Origin: Candidatus Fluviicola riflensis | GTDB taxonomy: Bacteria; Bacteroidota; Bacteroidia; Flavobacteriales_D; Crocinitomicaceae | Reading direction: 5' to 3' | Assembly (NCBI GenBank): GCA_002243285.1 | Contig: CP022585.1 | Coordinates: 372,001 to 436,000 of the forward strand | Length of the DNA stretch: 64,000 bases | Shown here: positions 24,972 to 35,586 of the stretch, piece after piece | How positions within the stretch are numbered: the first letter of the stretch is position 1 | Layout: each line of letters starts with the position of its first letter | The notes under the pieces: model-generated | What the model was told of the DNA's origin: nothing | Database searches by the model: none | What the model saw: only the letters and a program-made list of their open reading frames with translations | Made by a program: the position numbers and the translations under genes

Positions 24972-27179
24972 ATGAAAAAAAGTTTTTTGCTAGCGCTTTC
25001 CTGTTGGTTAGTTACAACTGCATTTGCACAACATGAATCCGTTGGGCCTATAACGCGACAGTTCTTCGGGAAAGCCGGAATGCACCATACCCGTGCGTCC
25101 AACCCGATAGATAGTACATATGTATACAACCTGGATACGCTGACCCTGCCTTTCTTTGATGAATTTTCGAAATCGCGATTTCAGCAATACAACGCACAAC
25201 CTTCCGATCCGAATGTCAGTGAACAATTGTTCTATCAATTAGTAGATCCGACAGATGTGCCTCTGCCTGCTGATGATACCTACAGCCTTACGCAAACCTA
25301 CCGTTACCAAACGCAGGCCGGACTCACGGATACAATCGATCTGCCAGGTGTTTCCATCAAAATAGGCGACTTTTCAGAATATCCGATTGTTTATGCAACT
25401 ACTACGGTTTATCCGCCTTACGATTTGTATGACACACTTGATTTTGTGAACGATATTGACACGATCTGGCAAATTCCACCGGATGTGGTGCAGGATTCGG
25501 CGCTTATTTTCAGCGTTCAGGTTTCTGACCCGAATGCACTCTGGGCCGATCATTACGCGTATCATAACTATACATTTGCAGTGAATCCATGGACATTGGG
25601 CGTAGTGACATTTGATGGCCTTGATGAAAACGGATTCCCTTATAACTTTGGTTCCAGCGCTTCCGGAATTGCCGACTTTCTAACCTCAAAACCATTGGAT
25701 CTTTCAGCAAATCTGCCAAGCGATTCCATTTACCTGAGTTTTTTGGTGCAACCTGAAGGTTTCGGCGACGTTCCGGAAGCGACCGATTCACTGAAACTGG
25801 AATTTTACGATGTAAACGCCGATCAATGGAACCAGGTTTGGTCGATGGGCGGATCTTCCACTACAGATTTTCAGGTCGGACATATTTGCCTCACGCAAGC
25901 GATTTATTTTACTGACGGTTTCCGATTCCGTTTCAAAAACCATGGTGGACTTTCTGGTTCACTGGATCATTTTCACCTTGATTACGTGAACCTTCGAACG
26001 CTTTCCGGTATCCCGGATACGTTATTCAAAGATTTTGCTTTCGTATATCCGGTAGGAAGTATGATCGAAGATTACACACAAGCTCCGTGGGATCACTGGA
26101 AAAACAGTGCTGTCAACCATATGAATGATTCGGTTGTGGTTACCGTAAGAAACGGTTCCAACCAGATTGAAAACAACCAAAACGGAAGTATAGCTGTAGA
26201 ATTGGCCGGTGCAAACGAAGGAACGTTTACACTGATTGATCAGATTTTATCAGACGGGATTAATTACGCGGCCCGAACGACTGTCGAATCCTACCATGAT
26301 TGCAGTGCAGGCTACCAATTTGATCCGACAACTCCGGGTGATGAGGTCAGCTTCGATGTCATCGGGGCGGTTTCTGCGCAATTTCCCAATTTCGTGCAAA
26401 ACGACTCGTGTTTCATGAAACAAGAATTTGCCGATGTGTATGCCTATGATGATGGATCTGCTGAAAAAGTTTACGGTCCTACAGGCGTTCAGGCGCGGTT
26501 GGCTTACAAATTCACGCCGTATGAAGCTGATTCATTGATTGGAGTGAAAATGCATTTTGTGCCTTCGGTAAACGATGTGTCTGACAAATTATTCCTCTTA
26601 AGTGTTTGGGATGACAACAACGGCCAACCGGGATCGGTAATTTACGAAGATGAATTTTTCTTCCCGCGCACACCGCAATACGAAGATAGCATTGGTAAAT
26701 TCACGACCTATTACCTGAAAGACACCATGAAATTGCCCATTACAGGAACGTTTTATGTGGGTTGGAGGCAAATCGATGCGGACCGCTTGAATATTGGAAT
26801 GGACATGAACAATAATAATTCCGACAAAATTTTCTACTCGATTAACGGAGGAGTTACCTGGGTCAATACCTCATTTGAAGGAAGTGTGATGATGCGTCCT
26901 GTTTTCTCAACCGCTGTCAATGCCGATTTAGCGGTAGAAGAGCGTGAGTTGGAACCATCATGGGAATTGTTCCCGAATCCAACTTCAGGAATCGTTAGCG
27001 TTGACTGGAATGAAAATACTCCTTTTCCCGGCGCTGTTTGCATAGATGCACAAGGTCGTGTGATCGGAACGATGGAAACAGATAGCCCAACAATTGATCT
27101 GAGTGCTAATCCGGCAGGAATTTATTTTATTCAACTCAATGGTTACAACCACCTTGTGAAAAAAGTCATTCGTTATTGA
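24972..27179 (+). CDS. T9SS type A sorting-domain protein, large exported
   Basis: A signal peptide (FLLALSCWLVTTAFAQ) precedes about 640 residues of beta-rich sequence without a family that I recognise, including a segment with jelly-roll character (YLSFLVQPEGFGDVPEATDS ... DHFHLDYVNLR). The last 75 residues are a type A sorting domain (SWELFPNPTSGIVSVDW ... PAGIYFIQL ... LVKKVIRY). It is exported by T9SS. The stop overlaps the ATG of the next gene by 1 bp (TGATG), so it is cotranscribed with an RNA-modifying enzyme, a pairing without obvious functional logic. Confidence 0.85.
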   Translation: MKKSFLLALSCWLVTTAFAQHESVGPITRQFFGKAGMHHTRASNPIDSTYVYNLDTLTLPFFDEFSKSRFQQYNAQPSDPNVSEQLFYQLVDPTDVPLPADDTYSLTQTYRYQTQAGLTDTIDLPGVSIKIGDFSEYPIVYATTTVYPPYDLYDTLDFVNDIDTIWQIPPDVVQDSALIFSVQVSDPNALWADHYAYHNYTFAVNPWTLGVVTFDGLDENGFPYNFGSSASGIADFLTSKPLDLSANLPSDSIYLSFLVQPEGFGDVPEATDSLKLEFYDVNADQWNQVWSMGGSSTTDFQVGHICLTQAIYFTDGFRFRFKNHGGLSGSLDHFHLDYVNLRTLSGIPDTLFKDFAFVYPVGSMIEDYTQAPWDHWKNSAVNHMNDSVVVTVRNGSNQIENNQNGSIAVELAGANEGTFTLIDQILSDGINYAARTTVESYHDCSAGYQFDPTTPGDEVSFDVIGAVSAQFPNFVQNDSCFMKQEFADVYAYDDGSAEKVYGPTGVQARLAYKFTPYEADSLIGVKMHFVPSVNDVSDKLFLLSVWDDNNGQPGSVIYEDEFFFPRTPQYEDSIGKFTTYYLKDTMKLPITGTFYVGWRQIDADRLNIGMDMNNNNSDKIFYSINGGVTWVNTSFEGSVMMRPVFSTAVNADLAVEERELEPSWELFPNPTSGIVSVDWNENTPFPGAVCIDAQGRVIGTMETDSPTIDLSANPAGIYFIQLNGYNHLVKKVIRY

Positions 27180-28216
27180 TGAGCGAAGAAATTCAGGAAG
27201 TTGAAAATGATGAGGAAGAACTGTTTGAGCATTACCGCTTCAAATCAGATCCAGGTCAGGAATTACTGCGCATCGACAAATTCCTTATGGACCGATTGCC
27301 GGGAACTTCGCGCAACAAAATTCAGATAGCTGCCAAAAACGGAAATATTCTTGTAAACGGGAATGTGGTAAAACCCAATTACCGCATCAAACCGCGCGAT
27401 GAAGTTTCAATTGTATTGCCTTATCCGATCCGGGAAATTGAACTCATTCCGCAGGATATTCCTATCGATATCATTTACGAAGACGATTATTTGGTTTTGG
27501 TGAACAAACAAGCCAATATGGTCGTTCATCCCGGTTATGGAAATTACACCGGTACCATGGTCAACGCATTGGTTTATCACTTTGATCATTTGCCGCACCG
27601 TATCCAGGATTATTTTGGCCGGCCGGGATTGGTTCATCGGTTGGATAAACATACCACAGGGATTATGGTTGTGGCAAAAACCGAACAAGCGCTTACGCAT
27701 CTGGCCAAACAATTCTATGATCGTACCACCGAGCGTCGTTATCACGCACTGGTTTGGGGCGATGTAAAAGCTGATGTGACCATTCAAGGCCATATTGGGC
27801 GATCATTGCAAAACAGAAAAGTAATGACCGTTTTCCCTGAAGGTGATCACGGAAAGCACGCTGTAACGCATGTGAAAGTCTTAAAAAGTTTCGGATTGGT
27901 GACATTGGTGGAATGTAAGCTGGAGACCGGCAGAACGCACCAAATCCGCACGCACATGAAATGGATTGGCCATCCGTTATTCAATGATCTGGAATATGGC
28001 GGTGATTCCATTCAGCGAGGAACAACCAGCGGACCGTACAAACAATTTATCCAGAATTGCTTTGAATTGATTCCTGGGCAAGCGCTTCACGCTAAGACAC
28101 TTGGATTTATTCACCCACACACACACGAGTGGATGCAGTTTGATTCCGAACTCCCGGAAGGATTCAATGAAATCCTTCGCAAATGGGAAACCTATACACA
28201 AGGTTACCTTTCGTAA
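27179..28216 (+). CDS. rluD: Pseudouridine synthase, RluD family
   Basis: The S4 domain at about 25-85 (LRIDKFLMDRLPGTSRNKIQ) precedes the RluA/RluD catalytic domain with the nucleophile Asp in GLVHRLDKHTTGIMVVAKTE and the motif ECKLETGRTHQIRTHMKWIG. It modifies uridines in large-subunit rRNA helix 69 if it is a true RluD. The ATG at 27179 is chosen; the TTG one codon earlier is less likely. Length 345 is usual. It overlaps the previous stop by 1 bp. Confidence 0.9.
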   Translation: MSEEIQEVENDEEELFEHYRFKSDPGQELLRIDKFLMDRLPGTSRNKIQIAAKNGNILVNGNVVKPNYRIKPRDEVSIVLPYPIREIELIPQDIPIDIIYEDDYLVLVNKQANMVVHPGYGNYTGTMVNALVYHFDHLPHRIQDYFGRPGLVHRLDKHTTGIMVVAKTEQALTHLAKQFYDRTTERRYHALVWGDVKADVTIQGHIGRSLQNRKVMTVFPEGDHGKHAVTHVKVLKSFGLVTLVECKLETGRTHQIRTHMKWIGHPLFNDLEYGGDSIQRGTTSGPYKQFIQNCFELIPGQALHAKTLGFIHPHTHEWMQFDSELPEGFNEILRKWETYTQGYLS

Positions 28217-28475
28217 GAAAAGGACATAAAGTTGCGTAAGAGGTTTGTTTCTAAAAGTCATTTGTTTGATCATTTAACACCAAGGGCACTAAATTTTTAG
28301 GAATCTAACACACAGACACAGAAAAGTATAATTTTAAATCAGTTTTAGCCGTAGTTCGTTTTTTTAAATTAATTTCGGCAATCGTGAAAAAGGTAAAAAT
28401 TAGACTGGCTTATTTGTTCATGTCAGAATTATTTACTTCTTTCGGGATAATTTAACAAAAGTTTGCACCTTAGCT
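28217..28475. other. 259-bp intergenic region with a degenerate genomic repeat
   Basis: No gene is seen. The segment at about 28267-28325 contains CACCAAGGGCACTAAATT and ACACACAGACACAGAAAAGT, which resemble the dispersed CACAGAG/GGGCACTAA repeats common in Bacteroidota genomes. The downstream part is AT-rich leader for the porE-like gene. AAAGTTTGCACC just before the ATG resembles a -7 box but lacks the initial TA. Confidence 0.35.
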
Positions 28476-30626
28476 ATGAACGTTAAAACACTTATCTTAT
28501 TGACATTTCTTGGTCTTTCGGGATCATTACTGGCGCAGTCAAAGTATATCAAAGAAGCCAACGCAAAGTTTTATAACGAGAACTATTGTGAAGCCGCTGA
28601 GAAATGTGCCCAGGCCTACACCAAAATTTCCCGAAAAGGAAATGCAGCCTTAAAAGTGAAGGGTGACATGGCTTTCAAAACAGCAGAATCTTATCGCCTC
28701 ACTGAAAACTTCAAAGAAGCGAGCGAATGGTATGAAAAAGCTATTTTGTTGAAATACCAGCAAATAGAACCATTGGTGTTGTTTTACAATGCAGAAGCCT
28801 GGCGTACAATGGGTGATTTCAAAAAAGCGAAAGAGAACTATTCGGCTTATAAAGCCTTGGTTCCTGATGACACGCGTGCCGATATTGGTTTGAAATCATG
28901 CGAAATGCAAGAAGATTTTAAAGAGAACAAAACCCGTCACCTTGTTACGAATATTGAAAAACTGAACCTTGATGGTTTTGAAATGGCTCCGATGTTTGTT
29001 GATAAAAAAGAGACTGTTGTTGCTTTCAGTTCTTCCAGAAGTACATCAACAGGAACGGATGAAGATCCACGTACATGTGAAAAATACATGGATATCTATG
29101 TTTCGGCATTGGATAAAAAAGGAAACTGGACAGAACCTAAGTTACTCGATGCCGAAGGCGTTAACACAGAAGACAACGAAGGAACGATCTGTATTGACTC
29201 TCGTGGAAAAACAATGTTCTTTACACGTTGTCCGAATGTGAAAAAACAAAACTTAGGTTGTGATATCTGGTGGGCCGAAGCAAAGGGTAAAAGCTGGGAC
29301 ACACCTGTTAAGTTGAATTTGAAAACAGCTGACTCGGTTTCTGTAGGTCACCCGTGTGCAAGTGAAGATGGCAAATACCTGATTTTCGCTTCAGACATGG
29401 ATGGCAATGGAGCAATGGGTGGCCGCGATTTATGGTACACAACTTACAACAAGAAAAACGATGAATGGTCTGCTCCTGTGAATATGGGACCGGAAATCAA
29501 CTCCGCTGGCGATGAGTTATTCCCATCATTTGGTTTGAACGGTGAGTTGATCTATGCTTCTAACGGTTTACCTGGAATGGGTGGCTTGGATATTTTCAAA
29601 GCAGTTAAAGTTGGTGAAGAGTACAAATGGGAGAATCCGACTAACCTTGGTTCTCCGATCAACTCCAACTACAACGACTATGCATTGGTTGAAGCTACTG
29701 AGCGCAAAGGGTATTTCACTTCAGAGCGTAAAGGAAGTAAAGGCGAAAACTACAAACCGGATTTGTATCAATACGAATTGCCTCCAAATATTTTCGACTT
29801 GAAAGTAAATGTGTCTGACCTTACAAACAGAGACAAAAAACTGGAAGGTGTTAAAGTAACCGTTACAGGATCAACTGCCGGTGATAAATGGGAAGGTACT
29901 ACTGCAAAAGACGGTTCTGTATTCTGGGATAAAAAACCGAATGGTGACCGTTTCGTAAATGAAAATTCTTCTTACTCTATCGTTTTGGCGAAAAAAGAAG
30001 GTTACCACGAAGATAAAAATGGTTCTAAATTCACCACTGTAGGCTTGAACTACGACCAGAACTTTATCATCGATATGGCATTGATCCCTGAGAAGCCAAT
30101 TCGTTTACCTGAGGTACGTTACCCGTTGTCTCAATGGACATTGTTGGTTGACTCTACGATTAACTCAAAAGATTCACTTCAGTTCGTATATGACTTATTA
30201 ACAGAATACCCTGGAATGGTATTGGAGTTGAGCTCACATACAGATGCCCGTGGTACTGACAACTCAAACCAAGTGCTTTCTGAAAACCGTGCTAAGGCTT
30301 GTTACAAGTACCTTGTTGAAGAAAGAGGAGTTGACCCGCGTCGTATCATTCCTGTAGGAAAAGGCGAGCGTGAGCCGAAAACAGTTTACAAAACAGGTGA
30401 AATGTACCAGGTTGGTGAGCCAGTTGATATGACTGGTTACGAAAAGGTAATCTTAACAGAGGCTTACATCAACCAGTTCAAGAAAACAGATAAACGCAAG
30501 TTTGAAATGTTGCACCAGTTAAATCGTCGTACGGAAGGTAAAATCCTTTCAATGGACTTCGATCCTGCAACTGCCCCGGCGGCAAATCCTATTTACAAAG
30601 AGTTTAAAGTAGTTCCTAGGAAATAA
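28476..30626 (+). CDS. porE: PorE-like OmpA-family protein (TPR, PD40 propeller, CarboxypepD_reg, OmpA)
   Basis: Signal peptide at 1-20, TPR-like helices at about 22-150, a PD40-type propeller at about 160-440 (LIFASDMDGNGAMGGRDLWY; YASNGLPGMGGLDIFK), a carboxypeptidase-regulatory-like domain at about 445-535, and a C-terminal OmpA domain at about 555-700 with the peptidoglycan-binding block LSSHTDARGTDNSNQVLSENR. This domain order is that of PorE, a peptidoglycan-linked T9SS component. The window encodes several T9SS cargoes, in line with this. Other OmpA/PD40 paralogues share the plan, so the gene name is tentative. Confidence 0.75.
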   Translation: MNVKTLILLTFLGLSGSLLAQSKYIKEANAKFYNENYCEAAEKCAQAYTKISRKGNAALKVKGDMAFKTAESYRLTENFKEASEWYEKAILLKYQQIEPLVLFYNAEAWRTMGDFKKAKENYSAYKALVPDDTRADIGLKSCEMQEDFKENKTRHLVTNIEKLNLDGFEMAPMFVDKKETVVAFSSSRSTSTGTDEDPRTCEKYMDIYVSALDKKGNWTEPKLLDAEGVNTEDNEGTICIDSRGKTMFFTRCPNVKKQNLGCDIWWAEAKGKSWDTPVKLNLKTADSVSVGHPCASEDGKYLIFASDMDGNGAMGGRDLWYTTYNKKNDEWSAPVNMGPEINSAGDELFPSFGLNGELIYASNGLPGMGGLDIFKAVKVGEEYKWENPTNLGSPINSNYNDYALVEATERKGYFTSERKGSKGENYKPDLYQYELPPNIFDLKVNVSDLTNRDKKLEGVKVTVTGSTAGDKWEGTTAKDGSVFWDKKPNGDRFVNENSSYSIVLAKKEGYHEDKNGSKFTTVGLNYDQNFIIDMALIPEKPIRLPEVRYPLSQWTLLVDSTINSKDSLQFVYDLLTEYPGMVLELSSHTDARGTDNSNQVLSENRAKACYKYLVEERGVDPRRIIPVGKGEREPKTVYKTGEMYQVGEPVDMTGYEKVILTEAYINQFKKTDKRKFEMLHQLNRRTEGKILSMDFDPATAPAANPIYKEFKVVPRK

Positions 30627-30646
30627 GGAACAATTAAGAATCATAG

Positions 30647-30679
30647 AAAGGTCTTCGTAGCTACGAAGACCTTTTTTTG
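30647..30679 (+). terminator. Rho-independent terminator after porE-like gene
   Basis: AAAGGTCTTCGTAG is directly followed by its complement CTACGAAGACCTTT (28-bp perfect palindrome), then a T-run. Confidence 0.9.
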
Positions 30680-30710
30680 TTTGCCTTCATTCGACCTCAG
30701 TTGAATTTAG

Positions 30711-30718
30711 TACCTTTG
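30711..30718 (+). promoter_or_regulatory. -7 box TACCTTTG of purM-prfA
   Basis: It matches TAnnTTTG, with 16 nt between box and purM ATG, the same gap as at mtnA. No -33 TTG at 19-21 nt was found. Confidence 0.5.
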
Positions 30719-30734
30719 CCCTTTCAATTGCATC

Positions 30735-31904
30735 ATGTCTGATACACGTTATAACTTACGCGGTGTTTCTGCCGGTAAAGAAGAAGTACACAACGCTATA
30801 AAGTCGGTTGACAAAGGTCTTTACCCAAAGGCATTTTGTAAAATCGTGCCCGATTATCTCACCGGAGACGATGATTACTGTATTGTAATGCACGCTGATG
30901 GCGCAGGTACCAAATCGGCGCTGGCATACATGTATTGGAAAGAAACCGGCGATGTTTCCGTTTGGAAAGGAATTGCACAAGATGCACTGATCATGAACAT
31001 CGATGATTTGTTGTGTGTAGGGGCAACCGAAAATATTCTCCTTTCATCTACCATCGGCCGTAATAAGAATAAAATTACCGGTGAAGTGATTGCTGCCATC
31101 ATCAACGGTACCGAAGAATTACTGCAAACTTTGCGCGAACAGGGAATTGGTATTTACTCAACAGGTGGTGAAACAGCTGATGTCGGTGATTTGGTGCGTA
31201 CCATCATCGTTGATTCTACCGTGGTTTGCCGCATGAAACGTTCCGAAGTTATTTCGAATCATACGATTCAGGATGGTGATGTGATTGTGGGAATGTCATC
31301 TTTTGGTCAGTCGACTTACGAAGACAGCTACAACGGCGGCATGGGTTCCAATGGCCTGACTTCCGCCCGTCATGACGTGTTCAATAAAGTTCTGGCGATG
31401 AAATACCCCGAGAGCTTCGATCCGTCCGTTCCGATGGATTTGGTGTATTCCGGATCGAAAAACCTGACAGATACAATTGACGGGACACCTGTAAATGCCG
31501 GACAATTAGTGCTTTCACCGACAAGAACCTACGCCCCGATCATTAAAAACATTCTTGATAAACACCGATCTCACATACACGGAATGGTTCACTGTTCGGG
31601 TGGCGCACAAACCAAGGTGCTTCATTTTGTCGACAATGTGCACGTGATCAAAGATAATTTGTTCCCGATTCCGCCGCTTTTCCGGATGATCCAGGAAGAG
31701 TCGGGTACCGAATGGCAGGAAATGTATAAGGTATTTAACATGGGCCATCGTATGGAAGTCTATGTTCCGGCTGATCTGGCACCTGAGATCATTGCGATTT
31801 CCAAATCGTTTGGCGTAGATGCACAAGTGATCGGAAGAGTAGAAGCAATGGACGGGAAACGTGTGACTGTGCGATCTGAAATGGGAGAATTCGTTTACGA
31901 ATAA
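30735..31904 (+). CDS. purM: Phosphoribosylformylglycinamidine cyclo-ligase
   Basis: PurM closes the imidazole ring in step 5 of purine synthesis, making AIR from FGAM with ATP. Signatures include HADGAGTKSALAYMYWKETG, ALIMNIDDLLCVGATENILL, TGGETADVGDLVRT and HCSGGAQTKVLHF. At 389 residues it is longer than the E. coli enzyme (345), as usual for Bacteroidota PurM-like proteins. It is followed 5 bp later by prfA, forming a two-gene unit. Confidence 0.93.
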   Translation: MSDTRYNLRGVSAGKEEVHNAIKSVDKGLYPKAFCKIVPDYLTGDDDYCIVMHADGAGTKSALAYMYWKETGDVSVWKGIAQDALIMNIDDLLCVGATENILLSSTIGRNKNKITGEVIAAIINGTEELLQTLREQGIGIYSTGGETADVGDLVRTIIVDSTVVCRMKRSEVISNHTIQDGDVIVGMSSFGQSTYEDSYNGGMGSNGLTSARHDVFNKVLAMKYPESFDPSVPMDLVYSGSKNLTDTIDGTPVNAGQLVLSPTRTYAPIIKNILDKHRSHIHGMVHCSGGAQTKVLHFVDNVHVIKDNLFPIPPLFRMIQEESGTEWQEMYKVFNMGHRMEVYVPADLAPEIIAISKSFGVDAQVIGRVEAMDGKRVTVRSEMGEFVYE

Positions 31905-31909
31905 GCAAT

Positions 31910-32989
31910 ATGAACGATTTATTACAAAAATTGGAGGCGATTCACTTTCGTTTTGTGGAAGTGGGTAAAATGATTACCGACCCGGAGATTATTTCCGATA
32001 TGGAACGGTATGTGAGACTCAATAAAGAATACCGCGATCTGGAAGAGGTGGATGCCGCTTACAAAGCGTATAAAAATATTATCGATAATCTACAGAGCGC
32101 ACGTGAATTGCTGGAGACTGAGAAGGACCAGGAAATGCGTGAAATGGCAAAGATGGAAATCGATGAACTGGAACAACAGCGCCCAATAATTGAAGAAGAT
32201 ATCAAAGTATTGCTGATTCCGAAAGATCCGGAAGATGATAAAAATGCCATTTTGGAATTGCGTGCCGGAACCGGTGGCGATGAAGCCTGCATTTTTGTAG
32301 AAGATATATTTCGTATGTACACCATGTATTTCAAAGAAACCGGTTGGAAATACGAGATCATCAACTCTTCCGAAGGAAGTGTAAAGGGTTACAAAGAGAT
32401 TTCGATGAGTATTGAAGGCGCCGGAATTTACGGAATGCTGAAATTTGAATCAGGTGTTCACCGCGTGCAGCGTGTTCCCGAAACCGAATCTCAGGGACGT
32501 GTACATACTTCTGCCATTACCGTTGCTGTTTTACCTGAAGCTGAAGAAGTTGATTTCGAACTGGATATGAACGATGTGCGCAAGGACACGTTCCGCGCAT
32601 CAGGAGCAGGTGGACAGCACATTAATAAGACCGAATCAGCTATCCGATTAACGCACATTCCAACCGGAGTGGTGGTAGAATGCCAGGACGGACGTTCACA
32701 GCACAAGAATCTCGAGCAAGCCATTTCGGTATTGAGATCGCGCTTGTACCAGGCTGAATTGGACCGTGTACACAATGAACGCGCAGCTCAACGCAAAACA
32801 TTGGTTTCAACCGGTGACCGCTCGGCAAAGATCAGGACTTACAATTATCCGCAGGGAAGAATCACCGATCACCGCATCAACAAAACAATGTACAATCTGA
32901 GCGCTTTCATGAATGGTGATATCCAGGAGATGATCGATGCGCTGAAAATGGCCGAAAACGCTGAAAAAATGAAAGGCGAGCTGGTTTAG
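31910..32989 (+). CDS. prfA: Peptide chain release factor 1
   Basis: RF1 ends translation at UAA and UAG. The catalytic GGQ is in RASGAGGQHINKTESAIRLT. The stop-codon recognition region reads RVPETESQGRVHTSA, with the RF1-type PxT tripeptide (PET), which separates it from RF2. Length 359 is standard. The gene lies 5 bp after purM. The 261-bp gap after it (32990-33250) has no gene; it holds a 13-bp palindrome, TGGGAAATTCCCA (33105-33117). Confidence 0.95.
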   Translation: MNDLLQKLEAIHFRFVEVGKMITDPEIISDMERYVRLNKEYRDLEEVDAAYKAYKNIIDNLQSARELLETEKDQEMREMAKMEIDELEQQRPIIEEDIKVLLIPKDPEDDKNAILELRAGTGGDEACIFVEDIFRMYTMYFKETGWKYEIINSSEGSVKGYKEISMSIEGAGIYGMLKFESGVHRVQRVPETESQGRVHTSAITVAVLPEAEEVDFELDMNDVRKDTFRASGAGGQHINKTESAIRLTHIPTGVVVECQDGRSQHKNLEQAISVLRSRLYQAELDRVHNERAAQRKTLVSTGDRSAKIRTYNYPQGRITDHRINKTMYNLSAFMNGDIQEMIDALKMAENAEKMKGELV

Positions 32990-33250
32990 CTACCGTTTAC
33001 CGAATAGTTGGGTACCATTCACCCTTGTTTTCATTCGTTTCACACCTGCATTTGTCACTTCGAACAGATTTAAAAGTTTATTCACATACTTTAACATTGC
33101 CAATTGGGAAATTCCCATGAAATTCGCACCACTATTTGCAGACAAGCCGCCTGTTTTTTTGTTGTATATAGGGGTAAGGAACCGATAAGGTGTCTGTATT
33201 CAATGAATCAATAGCCGATTTCAAGGTGAGTAAGTTTAAATGAATTAATA

Positions 33251-35584
33251 ATGCAACGCATGAAACAACTATTAACCTGTTTATCACTTTTGCTTTTGTT
33301 GTGCGGTTCGGCATTCGGGCAGGAAAAAGCCACACTGAGCGGAACTATTGAAGAAGGCTCGAAAGGCGAAGAACTCATCGGAGCTGTCATCCAGATCAAA
33401 GGGCAGAGTATCGGCGCACAAACCAACGAATATGGCTTTTATTCCATAACACTTCCGGTGGGAACATATACGTTCTCGATTTCGTTTTATGGCTACGTAA
33501 CACTGGATACAACGATCAATCTGGCTACCAGTCAGCAGTTGAACATTCAGTTGAAAGAAGAAGGTGGAACTGATTTGGAAGAAGTAGTTGTAACTTCTGA
33601 ACGCCAGGATGCCAATGTGAAAGACCCGATTATGGGTGTTGAGCGCCTTGATCCGAAAGAATTATCGAAAATTCCAGTGCTGTTCGGAGAAAAAGACATC
33701 ATCAAAACCATGCAATTATTACCCGGAGTGAAAAGCGCCGGTGAGGGAAATGCTGGTTATTATGTGCGTGGTGGAGCAGCTGATCAAAACCTGATCTTAC
33801 TGGATGAAGCGCCAGTTTACAACGCCTCTCACTTACTGGGTTTTTTCTCGACATTCAATTCCGATGCGATCAAGGATGCTGTATTGTACAAAGGAAATCA
33901 GCCGGCGAATTTCGGTGGACGGTTGTCTTCGGTGCTTGATATTAAAATGAACGAAGGAAACGCGAAACGCTACAACGTAAGTGGTGGTTTGGGATTGATT
34001 TCTTCCAAACTGAATGTAGAAGGTCCGATCGTAAAAGACAAAGCATCCTTTTTGGTGACAGGCCGCCGCACGTATGCCGATTTGTTCCTGAAAGCAAGTG
34101 ACCGGTTCAAAGAAAATAAGTTGTATTTCTACGATTTGAATGCCAAAGTCAATTACCGCGTAGGTAAAAAAGACCGCTTGTTCTTATCCGGTTACTTCGG
34201 ACGTGATGTGTTAGGCGTGGGCCAAACTTTTGGATTTAACTGGGGAAATGCTACAGGAACCTTGCGTTGGAATCACATTATCAATGATAAATTGTTTTCC
34301 AATACATCTGTAGTTTACAGCTCATACGACTATAAAATCTCGATCAAAGGCGGTGATGTGAAATTTGATGTTACCTCGTTGATTCGCGACTGGAACCTGA
34401 AACAGGAATTCCAATACTTTGTCAATACACGCAATAAAATCCGTTTTGGGTTCAATGTAATCAATCACGACATCACGCCCGGACAGATAGATGCTGAAAC
34501 AGCAGTTGGGATCAACGCTACGAAACTGGATCCGACACGAAGTTTGGAAAGCGCAGCGTTCATCACCAACGACTGGAATGCGACAGATAAACTGACAGTG
34601 AGTTACGGTGCACGTTTGAGCGGTTTTTCGGTTCTCGGAAACGGTCAGGAAGTGTATACATATGATGCCAAAGGTGATGTTGCTACGACAACGATCTACA
34701 AGAAAAACGAGTTTTTGAAAACGTATTTCAACGTAGAACCCCGCATTTCAGCGAGTTATTCCTACAGCAAAGTGGCTTCGGTTAAAGCAGCTTATGCGCG
34801 CAATGCACAAAATATTCACTTGGTTTCGAATGCGACTTCCTCATCACCAACAGATGTATGGCTGGCAAGTTCACTCAATACACGACCTGAATTGGCCGAT
34901 CAGTTTTCAGTGGGATGGTTCAAGAATTTCAAAGAAAACATGTACGAAGTCAACGTTGAAACGTACTACAAATCGATGCTGAACCAAATTGATTACCGCA
35001 ATGGCGCCAACACGCAAGCCAATGAATTACTGGAGGGTGAATTGCTTTCAGGCATTGGACGCGCTTACGGTTTGGAAATGATCATCAAGAAAAAACGCGG
35101 ACGTTTCACCGGTTGGATAGGTTATACGTTGTCACGTACCGAACGAAAAATCGACGGAATCAATGACAATAACTGGTATGCAGCCAAGCAGGACAGAACG
35201 CACGACATTTCCATTGTAACGATTTACGACATCACACCTAAATTATCAGTTTCGGCCTTGTTTATCTATTACACCGGAAATGCGGTAACGTTTCCTTCAG
35301 GAAAATATACCATCAACGGGGAAACACAATTCCTTTATACCGAGCGTAATGGCTACCGAATGCCGGCATACCATCGTTTGGATTTGGGAGTAACCTGGAT
35401 TCGTAAAAACACTGAGAAATTCGAAAGCAGCTGGAACTTCTCCTTATACAATGCCTATGGCCGCGAAAATGCGTACTCGATCAGTTTCCGCGAAAGCGAA
35501 ACAAATCCAGGTACCACAGAAGCCGTACAAACAACTTTATTCCGCTGGATTCCGGCAATCACTTACAACTTCAAATTCAAATAA
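33251..35584 (+). CDS. TonB-dependent outer membrane receptor with CarboxypepD_reg-like domain
   Basis: A signal peptide (LLTCLSLLLLLCGSAFGQ) precedes a carboxypeptidase-regulatory-like domain at about 27-105 (EELIGAVIQIKGQSIGAQTN), a plug domain at about 125-225 (VYYVRGGAADQN-type motif YYVRGGAADQNLILLDEAPV), and a long beta-barrel ending in ITYNFKFK. It imports a substrate through the outer membrane using TonB energy. The DUF4249 lipoprotein gene follows 2 bp later, a common pairing. Substrate is unknown. ATG 33260 is an alternative start. Confidence 0.9.
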   Translation: MQRMKQLLTCLSLLLLLCGSAFGQEKATLSGTIEEGSKGEELIGAVIQIKGQSIGAQTNEYGFYSITLPVGTYTFSISFYGYVTLDTTINLATSQQLNIQLKEEGGTDLEEVVVTSERQDANVKDPIMGVERLDPKELSKIPVLFGEKDIIKTMQLLPGVKSAGEGNAGYYVRGGAADQNLILLDEAPVYNASHLLGFFSTFNSDAIKDAVLYKGNQPANFGGRLSSVLDIKMNEGNAKRYNVSGGLGLISSKLNVEGPIVKDKASFLVTGRRTYADLFLKASDRFKENKLYFYDLNAKVNYRVGKKDRLFLSGYFGRDVLGVGQTFGFNWGNATGTLRWNHIINDKLFSNTSVVYSSYDYKISIKGGDVKFDVTSLIRDWNLKQEFQYFVNTRNKIRFGFNVINHDITPGQIDAETAVGINATKLDPTRSLESAAFITNDWNATDKLTVSYGARLSGFSVLGNGQEVYTYDAKGDVATTTIYKKNEFLKTYFNVEPRISASYSYSKVASVKAAYARNAQNIHLVSNATSSSPTDVWLASSLNTRPELADQFSVGWFKNFKENMYEVNVETYYKSMLNQIDYRNGANTQANELLEGELLSGIGRAYGLEMIIKKKRGRFTGWIGYTLSRTERKIDGINDNNWYAAKQDRTHDISIVTIYDITPKLSVSALFIYYTGNAVTFPSGKYTINGETQFLYTERNGYRMPAYHRLDLGVTWIRKNTEKFESSWNFSLYNAYGRENAYSISFRESETNPGTTEAVQTTLFRWIPAITYNFKFK

Positions 35585-35586
35585 GT